59,400 nt of DNA, taken from Kiritimatiellia bacterium (GTDB taxonomy: Bacteria > Verrucomicrobiota > Kiritimatiellia > RFP12 > UBA1067). Where the stretch lies: NCBI GenBank assembly GCA_017525225.1, contig JAFXTB010000152.1, positions 1-59,400 of the forward strand. The letters are read 5' to 3'. Under the pieces are notes generated by a model that saw nothing but the letters and a program-made list of their open reading frames with translations, searched no databases and was not told the origin of the DNA. Positions 53,042 through 59,400 of the stretch are shown in pieces (position 1 is the first letter of the stretch; the number at the start of each line of letters is the position of its first letter). The translations under genes were made by a program, and so were the position numbers.

Positions 53042-56000
53042 TCACTCGGCCCGGGCCTGGTTCAGCGCGTTCTGCACCGCCGTGCGGCTCTTGCCCTCCG
53101 GGAACAGCTTGAGATAGGTCTCGCCGTACTTTATGACCTGCTCGGCCTGGGACTTGCCGAGCTTGGCCATGAGCGGCAGCGCCTTGCCGTAGCAGCGCTC
53201 GAGGTTGTTCTGCTGGGCCGGGGTCATCTTGTCGAACGGATGCTCCGGCGTAGGCTCGTGGGCCATGAGGAAGGCCACGAACGTCACGACCGCGCGACCG
53301 CACGTCTCCTTCGCCTGCTCCGCCTTCTCGGCGCCCATGGCCTCCTCGGCCTCCATCTTGCGGACAAGCACGTCGCCGGACATGAGATCAAGCTCGTCCT
53401 GCTGCGCCTGCTCCTTGCGGTAGTTGCGGACCTTCTTTATCGCGCCGACCGCGGCGTTGAAGTACTTCATGCGCATCGCGTCGTCCTTCTCGCGGCGGCC
53501 CTCCTCGGAAGCCACCTCGATCAGCATGAAGTTCGCATCCACCACGAGCGGCGAGCGCGAGAACATCTCGTTGCCGATGAACTTGTCGAGCGCCTCGTGC
53601 GCCTCGGCGAAGCGGCCCTCCTTGAAGTACGTGTTGGCCTGGCCGATGAGGGCCCTGGCGATCACGTTCGTCTGCACGGGCTCCGCGGCCTTCGCCAGCT
53701 CCATGGCCTTGTCGTACGCCTGGCGCGCTGTATCGAAGCTCTTGGCGGAAAGAAGCGCCTCGCCGGCCTCGAGGAACTGCGGCGCCTTGTAGTTGCCGCT
53801 CGTGCGCATCATCTCCGCATACTGCTCCACACCCTCGGACTTGAGCCCCATCTCTATGAGAGTCTTCGCCAGGCGGGGCGTGGAGTTCTTGGCCTCGTCG
53901 GAATCCGGGAACTGCTCCTTCAGGCGGGCGAACGCCTTCTTGGACTCTTCCATGTTCTTCTCCGCAGTCCAGATCGTGCCGATCTTCACGAGCACCTGCG
54001 GCGCCCACTTGCCCTTCGGATATAGGGAAAGGTACTTCTCGTACGTCTTTACCGCCATCTTGCGGAAGGTGGAGATCTTGTTCTCCGGCCACGCCAGACG
54101 GGAGAGGCTCTCGCCCGCGAGCATGAGCGCCGTCTCGCGGTACGCCTCGAACTTGGGCTTATCCTTCGGGGCGGTAAACTTGCTATCGATGCACTTCGTG
54201 GCGAGCGCCTCGGCCTGGTTGAAGTCGCGTACGGCCATGAGCACGTTGCGTGCGGCGCCGTTCTTGATCTCCACGGTCTGCTCGGTGTTCGTCTCGCCGG
54301 CTTCAAACGTCGCGAAGCCGCGATCCTTCTGCTTCTGGGCGAGCCTCAGCTGGGTGGCGATCTTGTCGAGCGGACGCTTCGCCTCGGCAGAATACGCGCG
54401 CAGCCACGCAATCTCCTGCTCCTCGTCGCCGAGCTTGCCGTAGCAGATGGCCAGCATCTGCAGAGACGTGGCATGGTATGTGGAATTAGAGTAGCAGTTC
54501 GCCACGCGCAGGTAGTTCTGGGCGGCCTTCTCGTAGTTCTCGGCCTTGAAGGCCTGGCCGGCGAGGTTGAGGGCCATCTGAGCCGCATTGTAGTGGGTGG
54601 GATACGCCTTGAAATAGAGGTCGTACAGCTCCTGCGAGCGCTCGGCGTCGCCAAGCTCCTTCTCGCGCGAGGCGAGCCGCAGCACGAGGTCGCCCGCCTG
54701 CTTGGCGTACGCGCCCTTCTTCGCGCCGGAGAACCTTTCCGCGAGATACCCCTCCACGGCGCTCGCGTCCAGGCGGGCTGCATCTTTGTCCGGACCTTTG
54801 CGCGCACGCTGCCAGATGTTGAGATATGCCTCCGCAAGGCTGGCCACCGCCGCCACGGAGTCAGGCACCTCGGGCAGCTGGGCCAGGACGTCGCGGTACG
54901 CCTTGACCGCGTTCTCGTAGTCGCCTTCGCGCAGGATGTCGCCGGCGTTGCGGAACTGCATCTGCTGGACGTTGCGCATCTGCGCGGGGGAGATCTGGAA
55001 CTTGCTCTTGATGTCGGCACCCAGCTTCGCCTTCACGACGGCCGCGATCTCGTCCACGAGCGCGCCGGCCTGCATGGCCCAGGAGGACATCGGGTAGTTG
55101 ATGTACACCGTAACTGAATGGTTGATCGCCCCGAGCCCGCTGCGCTTCTTCGTCTTGGGGTCGCGCGTGCCGAGCAGGAGGTCGTTGACGTGGGCACGGT
55201 CGAACTTGGGCTTGGCGAGCTCCTCCTTCGCCTTGTCCCACAGCATCTTGGCGAGCAGATAGCGGCACTGCGGCACGGGCGACATGCGTAGATAGCCCTT
55301 GGTGCCCTTGGGGTCCTGCTCCTTGAGCGTGGCATCGATCTCCAGCAGCTGGGGCATGTAGTCGTTGACCAGGAACTGTGCCTTCTCGATCTGGCCGCGG
55401 AGCATCTCGATGTGCGCCTTCAGCGCCACGGCGCGGCCAAAGATCGCGCCCATGTCGCTCTTCCACAGCAGCTTGTCCACGTACGTCTCGGCCTGCTTGA
55501 GGAACGCCTCCTTGCGCTTCGGGTCCTTTTCCTCCTGCTGGGCGAGCTTCAGCAGCAGCTCGCAGCAGTCGGTCGCGATAGTGGCCCAGGCGTCCTCCCC
55601 GATGTCCTGCTTCAGGATGACCCCGTAGATGCGCGTGGCCTCGGCGGGCTTCTTCTCCTGCAGCAGCATCTGCGCCCACTTGTAGCCGCTCTCCACGTAG
55701 AACGTCTTCAGCTCGGGACCCGGCTCCTTGATGGACTTGAAGAACTCGTCGTAGAGCGCGCGGCACTCCTTTATCTTGTCGCGGGCGTAGTACGCATCGG
55801 CCATGGCGAGCTTGAGCGCCCAGTATTCGGGGCCCTTCTTCGCCTTCAGCGCGTCGATCTCCTTCTGCACCTTTTCGAAGCGGCCCATCCTGAGCTCGCC
55901 CTGCATCTCGCTCACCTTCAGACGCGGCCCGAGCGCGGGCCACTTCTTCTTCGCCGCCTCGATGACCGACGTGGCGATGTCCGGCAGGTTGGCGTTCACC

Positions 56001-56143
56001 AGCGCGTTGATGTAGGCAAGTTCATCGTTCATCGCCGCCTCATCGACCTTGGCGGCGGCCGCGTCTGCCGCCCGAAGAGGCGCCAGCGGCACGAGGATAC
56101 CGACGGCCAGCGCCGCCAGTGCATGGTTGTGGCAAAATCTCAT
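53042..56143 (-). CDS. Large exported TPR-repeat protein, first gene of the ExbBD-Lol operon
   Basis: The protein has 1033 residues from ATG 56143 with a signal peptide (HALAALAVGILVPLAPLRAA). The whole chain is made of helical repeats of TPR type (ALKLAMADAYYARDKIKECR, AQMALNLAGQAFKAENYEKA, KTYEKYLSLYPKGKWAPQVL, GQANTYFKEGRFAEAHEALD). It is similar in plan to the long TPR proteins next to ExbB/ExbD in Planctomycetes and Verrucomicrobia. It is probably a periplasmic scaffold. The longer frame from 56191 is rejected because the -10 box of a strong promoter lies 7 bases before 56143. Confidence 0.82.
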   Translation of the reverse strand: MRFCHNHALAALAVGILVPLAPLRAADAAAAKVDEAAMNDELAYINALVNANLPDIATSVIEAAKKKWPALGPRLKVSEMQGELRMGRFEKVQKEIDALKAKKGPEYWALKLAMADAYYARDKIKECRALYDEFFKSIKEPGPELKTFYVESGYKWAQMLLQEKKPAEATRIYGVILKQDIGEDAWATIATDCCELLLKLAQQEEKDPKRKEAFLKQAETYVDKLLWKSDMGAIFGRAVALKAHIEMLRGQIEKAQFLVNDYMPQLLEIDATLKEQDPKGTKGYLRMSPVPQCRYLLAKMLWDKAKEELAKPKFDRAHVNDLLLGTRDPKTKKRSGLGAINHSVTVYINYPMSSWAMQAGALVDEIAAVVKAKLGADIKSKFQISPAQMRNVQQMQFRNAGDILREGDYENAVKAYRDVLAQLPEVPDSVAAVASLAEAYLNIWQRARKGPDKDAARLDASAVEGYLAERFSGAKKGAYAKQAGDLVLRLASREKELGDAERSQELYDLYFKAYPTHYNAAQMALNLAGQAFKAENYEKAAQNYLRVANCYSNSTYHATSLQMLAICYGKLGDEEQEIAWLRAYSAEAKRPLDKIATQLRLAQKQKDRGFATFEAGETNTEQTVEIKNGAARNVLMAVRDFNQAEALATKCIDSKFTAPKDKPKFEAYRETALMLAGESLSRLAWPENKISTFRKMAVKTYEKYLSLYPKGKWAPQVLVKIGTIWTAEKNMEESKKAFARLKEQFPDSDEAKNSTPRLAKTLIEMGLKSEGVEQYAEMMRTSGNYKAPQFLEAGEALLSAKSFDTARQAYDKAMELAKAAEPVQTNVIARALIGQANTYFKEGRFAEAHEALDKFIGNEMFSRSPLVVDANFMLIEVASEEGRREKDDAMRMKYFNAAVGAIKKVRNYRKEQAQQDELDLMSGDVLVRKMEAEEAMGAEKAEQAKETCGRAVVTFVAFLMAHEPTPEHPFDKMTPAQQNNLERCYGKALPLMAKLGKSQAEQVIKYGETYLKLFPEGKSRTAVQNALNQARAE

Positions 56144-56150
56144 GTGTGAA

Positions 56151-56179
56151 AGTATAATGGAAAAACCCCCGACAGTCAA
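56151..56179 (-). promoter_or_regulatory. Sigma70 consensus-like leaderless promoter of the ExbBD-Lol operon
   Basis: The minus strand reads TTGACT (56174-56179), exactly 17 bases, TATACT (56151-56156), then TTCACAC and ATG 56143. This is the best promoter match in the window and leaves no room for a Shine-Dalgarno in the transcript. Confidence 0.65.
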
Positions 56180-56197
56180 GATGCCACGCAAAGAAAA

Positions 56198-58147
56198 TTA
56201 CTTGGCGAGGTCAGCCCAGTCGTATGCGCGCAAGGCACCATGGACGGTATCGGCGAAGGCATACGGCACATTTGGATCCTCCAGGACCTTGCGCCAGGAC
56301 GCCGGCGCCTTCCTGGCTTCGAAGGACGCGAAGAGAGCGCGCTCCAGGAAGAAGGCGTGGGCCGCAGGGATGGCGGTCGCGCCGGACGCCACCACAGCCA
56401 CCTGCTCCACCCCCGCAAGCGACGCGAAGCCGCGGGCCGCGATGGCGGCATCCTCCGCACGGCGAGCCACGAGGTTCTCGCCGATCGCAAAGGATAGCAT
56501 CGCCATCTCCTCGTCGGCGCGGGACGATCCATAGAAACTCTTCCTGCCCTTCGCCGTCTCGCCGAACCCGCGCATCTCAGCCACGGCGACGGCACGGCCT
56601 TCGGCCAGCAGACGGCCCACGTCCGCCTCGAGCGACTTCCGATCGCCATCGGTGAAGAGGATGACCGGCGTGCCCTTGGCCGCCGCCGGGAGGAAGGCAA
56701 CGAGCGGAACAGGCACGAGGTCGTCGTCGCGCGAAAGGAGCATGCGCACGACACGGCCATCGGCCGCGGCGGTCTCCTTCCGGGCAACGGGCGTGCAGCC
56801 CAGGGAGTCAAGCGGACGCACCCCGGCGATGGAGCGCACCCTCTCCGGCGTCAGCGCCTCGCGGCCGGCGTCGAGGCGGGCGAGCTCGTCGCGCATGATG
56901 TCGTAGACGCTGCGCGCACCCGGTATGTCGAGCGTGAAGCCGCTGTCCGTCACGTTGTACACGGCGGGTTCCTCGAACGCAAGCCCTGAATTGTCGGCGG
57001 TGTAGGCGTCGAACTCCAGATCCATCCGTCGCAGCGCGGTCAGGTCGCGCGGCCATGCGGACCTGTCGCCTGCCGCCCAGCGGCGTATCCACCAGAAGGC
57101 GGCGTGGCGCGTGGATTCATACCAGTGGTGCGGGCCGGCCGTCTCCATCAGCTCCACGCGCTCCGGCACGCCGAGCATCGAATATATCTGCCGCGCGCTC
57201 TCGAAGGTGTCCACGCTGCCCATGAACGGGAAGAAGTCGGCATGGGAAGTGACGATCATCACGGGCGACGGCGCGCGGAGCGCCACAATCCCGAGATGGT
57301 TGAAGCCGAACCGCAGCTGCCCGAAGATCACCTGCTCCGCATCCTGCGGACCGCAGTTGTCGAACACGTCGCGCGCCGTGGAGAGGAACCCGGCGGGCGC
57401 GCCCGCCAAGTAGCGGGAATCGAGCGCGTTGAGGTAGGAAGATAGCGTGCCGCCGCCTGAGAGGCCCGTCACGCCGAGACGCTCCGCGTCCACCTCCGGG
57501 CGCGACGACAGGTAGTCGCACGCACGGATGCCGTCCCAGATGCGGAACTGGGCCGCGTCCCAGCCGAGCAGCGTGGCCCTGTACCCTGCGCGGTTGTGCT
57601 CGGCCGTGGTGCTCCACCGCGTCCTGCCGTCGCGCAGCTGGTGGCGCTCGCCCTGCTCTATGGGGTCGTACACGAGCGTGGCCACGCCGAGTTTCGCGCC
57701 CGTAACGCCCACGCGCTGGTACCAGGGGGCGTTCTTGCCCGCCAGGGAGTGTCCGCATGGCGACACGGCGCCCGGATACGGCGGCTTGAACATGGGGTCG
57801 TCGGGCAGGAATAGGTGGGCCGTCACGTAGTGCCCGGGACGGCTCTCGAAGAGGACCTTCTCGATGACGTAGCCTTCCTTCTGCACGCGGCCGGTGGTCC
57901 TGGCGTTCAGGGGCGTCTTCTCCGGGAAACCGCCCAGCGCCTCGATAGTGCGGCGGCGGACCTCGGTCTGGCGGGCGGCCAGCGCCGAGCGCGTCGTGCA
58001 CTCCGTCCATGCCGCATCGGCGGCGCGGTCCAGCCGCATGGCCTCGTTGAATAGCTGGTCCCGCACGAGCGTGCCCAGGCTTCCGCCGGCGCACTGCACC
58101 TGCGGAGTGCCGAGCATGAGGGATACAAGCAGTGTCAGGTTTGTCAT
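56198..58147 (-). CDS. Two-domain alpha/beta-hydrolase, acetyl-xylan-esterase-like
   Basis: The protein has 649 residues with GGGAG 7 bases before the ATG and a weak signal-like N-terminus (TNLTLLVSLMLGTPQVQCA). Residues about 85-370 form an esterase domain: CGHSLAGKNAPWYQ, nucleophile Ser230 in GLSGGG, and the His region GPHHWYES. It resembles CE7/CE15-like deacetylases. Residues about 470-649 look like a second, degenerate hydrolase (VILFTDGDRKSLEADVGRLL, MRGFGETAKGRKSFYGSSRA, VVASGATAIP), where the elbow lacks a clean GxSxG. The likely role is removal of ester groups from a polysaccharide. It lies 23 bases after the ABC-F gene. Confidence 0.72.
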   Translation of the reverse strand: MTNLTLLVSLMLGTPQVQCAGGSLGTLVRDQLFNEAMRLDRAADAAWTECTTRSALAARQTEVRRRTIEALGGFPEKTPLNARTTGRVQKEGYVIEKVLFESRPGHYVTAHLFLPDDPMFKPPYPGAVSPCGHSLAGKNAPWYQRVGVTGAKLGVATLVYDPIEQGERHQLRDGRTRWSTTAEHNRAGYRATLLGWDAAQFRIWDGIRACDYLSSRPEVDAERLGVTGLSGGGTLSSYLNALDSRYLAGAPAGFLSTARDVFDNCGPQDAEQVIFGQLRFGFNHLGIVALRAPSPVMIVTSHADFFPFMGSVDTFESARQIYSMLGVPERVELMETAGPHHWYESTRHAAFWWIRRWAAGDRSAWPRDLTALRRMDLEFDAYTADNSGLAFEEPAVYNVTDSGFTLDIPGARSVYDIMRDELARLDAGREALTPERVRSIAGVRPLDSLGCTPVARKETAAADGRVVRMLLSRDDDLVPVPLVAFLPAAAKGTPVILFTDGDRKSLEADVGRLLAEGRAVAVAEMRGFGETAKGRKSFYGSSRADEEMAMLSFAIGENLVARRAEDAAIAARGFASLAGVEQVAVVASGATAIPAAHAFFLERALFASFEARKAPASWRKVLEDPNVPYAFADTVHGALRAYDWADLAK

Positions 58148-58170
58148 TTCGTATGCTCCCTTTCCTTTAT

Positions 58171-59400
58171 CTAGCGGGTCTTGCCAAGCCGCTCGTGGTA
58201 TTCGCTGAAGGAACCCTCGAACCAGGTGGTCCGGCCGCCAGGCTCGAACGCGAGGATGTGCGTGGCGATGCGGTCAAGGAACCAGCGATCGTGACTCACC
58301 ACCATCACGCATCCGCCGAAGTCCTGCAACCCCTCCTCGAGCGAACGCAGGGTGGCGACGTCGAGATCGTTCGTGGGCTCGTCGAGGAGGATCAGGTTGC
58401 CTCCGGACGTGAGCAGCTTCGCGAGATGCACGCGGTTGCGCTCGCCGCCGGAGAGTACGCCCACCTTCTTCTGCTGCTCCGGGCCGCGGAAGTTGAACCG
58501 GCTGCAGTATGCGCGGCCGTTCATCATCGCCGTGCCGGCGAGGCGCACGAACTCGCCGCCGCCGGTGATGGCCTCGTAGACGGTCTGGTCGGGCTGCAGC
58601 TCGCTGCGCGTCTGGTCCACGTAGCTCATCTTCACCGTCTCGCCGATCCTGAGTTCGCCCGCCAGCGGCTTGAGCTGGCCAGTCATCAGCTTGAAGAGCG
58701 TGGTCTTGCCGGCGCCGTTCGCGCCGATCACGCCCACGATGCCGCCGCGCGGCAGGTTGAAGCTGAGGTCGTTGTAGAGCATGCGCCCGTCGAAGCCCAT
58801 CGCCACGTGCTCCGCGCGCACCACGAGGTCGCCGAGGCGCGGACCCGCCGGGATGCGGATCACGAGGTCGTCCTCGCGCGTGGACACCTCCTGCTTCTGC
58901 AGCTCCTCGTAGCGCTTCACGCGGGCCTGCGCCTTCGCATGGCGGCCGGACGGATTCGTCTGGATCCACTTCAGCTCGTTCTCGATCAGTTTCTGGCGGC
59001 TCTTCTCCGCCTTGGCGTCGCGCGCCATCTGCTCCTGCTTCTGCTTGAGCCACTCCTCGTAGTTGCCCTTGTAGGGATAGCAGATGCCGTGGTCCAGCTC
59101 GAGGATCCACTCCGTCACGTCGCTCAGGAAGTAGCGGTCGTGCGTCACGACGATGAGCGTGCCCTTGAAGTCCTTGAGGTACTCCTCCAGCCACTGTACC
59201 GTCTCGGCATCAAGGTGGTTGGTCGGCTCGTCGAGGAGCAGCACGTCGGGGTCGGAGAGCAGCAGACGGCAGATTGCCACGCGGCGGCGCTCGCCGCCGG
59301 AGAGGACGGACACCCTCGCGTCCTTGTCCGGACAGTGCATCGACGCCATCGCGCGCTCCATCTGGTTCTCCACGTTCCAGAGGTCCTTCGCGTCGATCTC
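58171..59400 (-). CDS. ettA: ABC-F ATPase, EttA-type (partial, N-terminus beyond right edge)
   Basis: The visible 409 codons lack the first part, including the first Walker A; the frame is open at base 59400. Seen in order: first signature VLSGGERRRVAI, Walker B DVLLLDEPTNHLD, a charged P-site-tRNA-type linker (MARDAKAEKSRQKLIENEL, NPSGRHAKAQARVKRYEEL), second Walker A GANGAGKTT, signature LSGGERNRVHLAKLL, and DEPTNDLDVATLRSLEEGL. The linker and the NDLDV motif fit EttA, a ribosome-bound translation factor that gates elongation by ADP/ATP ratio. It has no membrane domain. The ATG at 59373 is only an internal Met. Confidence 0.9.
   Translation of the reverse strand, partial: EIDAKDLWNVENQMERAMASMHCPDKDARVSVLSGGERRRVAICRLLLSDPDVLLLDEPTNHLDAETVQWLEEYLKDFKGTLIVVTHDRYFLSDVTEWILELDHGICYPYKGNYEEWLKQKQEQMARDAKAEKSRQKLIENELKWIQTNPSGRHAKAQARVKRYEELQKQEVSTREDDLVIRIPAGPRLGDLVVRAEHVAMGFDGRMLYNDLSFNLPRGGIVGVIGANGAGKTTLFKLMTGQLKPLAGELRIGETVKMSYVDQTRSELQPDQTVYEAITGGGEFVRLAGTAMMNGRAYCSRFNFRGPEQQKKVGVLSGGERNRVHLAKLLTSGGNLILLDEPTNDLDVATLRSLEEGLQDFGGCVMVVSHDRWFLDRIATHILAFEPGGRTTWFEGSFSEYHERLGKTR

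Overview
The window is GC-rich, densely packed bacterial DNA with almost every gene on the minus strand. The only plus-strand gene I support is one regulator. The gene set fits a glycan-degrading Gram-negative of the Kiritimatiellota/Verrucomicrobiota/Lentisphaerota type: giant secreted parallel beta-helix proteins, carbohydrate-binding-module plus TIM-barrel hydrolases, a GH127 enzyme, a XylR-type LacI/AraC hybrid regulator, InlB-type repeats, and a TPR-ExbB-ExbD-ExbD operon. This is inferred from gene content; no marker gene for phylogeny is present. No tRNA, rRNA, CRISPR or transposase was seen. No convincing intrinsic terminator was found and no gene-free stretch exceeds about 300 bases.

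Layout by coordinate. 1-3198 is a secreted InlB-repeat surface protein cut by the left edge. 3255-5099 holds a beta-helix protein and an 85-residue triple zinc-finger-like protein. 5201-6304 is a membrane acyltransferase-like protein. 6368-25243 is one apparent six-gene, 19-kb operon read leftwards: two tandem 1360-residue beta-helix proteins, a CBM/TIM-barrel/alpha-barrel fusion, a CBM/TIM-barrel hydrolase, a CBM protein carrying inserted DNA repeats, and a GH127 arabinofuranosidase-like enzyme. A LacI/AraC hybrid regulator (25424-26629) is divergent from it. Behind the regulator lies a broken 3' end of a third beta-helix paralogue (26626-26812).

26917-30209 is a three-gene unit (lipoprotein hydrolase, C39-like peptidase, 2-hydroxyacid dehydrogenase). 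30263-38705 is a second carbohydrate operon (lactonase, a four-domain 1807-residue enzyme, a GH110-like beta-helix enzyme), preceded by an OFA-type MFS transporter (38761-40011). Then come recD2, a small membrane protein, an esterase/beta-lactamase-fold fusion, and two more secreted TIM-barrel proteins. 48536-56143 is an envelope operon: two TPR proteins, ExbB, two ExbD, LolC/E permease, LolD ATPase. The right end has a two-domain esterase-like protein and an EttA-type ABC-F protein cut by the edge.

Working hypothesis: the 6.4-26.6 kb locus and the 30-40 kb locus are two substrate-responsive glycan systems. In the first, beta-helix surface proteins would bind or present a polysaccharide, secreted hydrolases cut it, and the hybrid regulator senses a sugar. 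In the second, a lactonase and an organic-acid-type transporter suggest oxidised sugar products. The envelope operon could supply proton-motive energy and lipoprotein export. Promoters are sigma70-like, and four genes look leaderless, with the ATG 6-7 bases after the -10 box.
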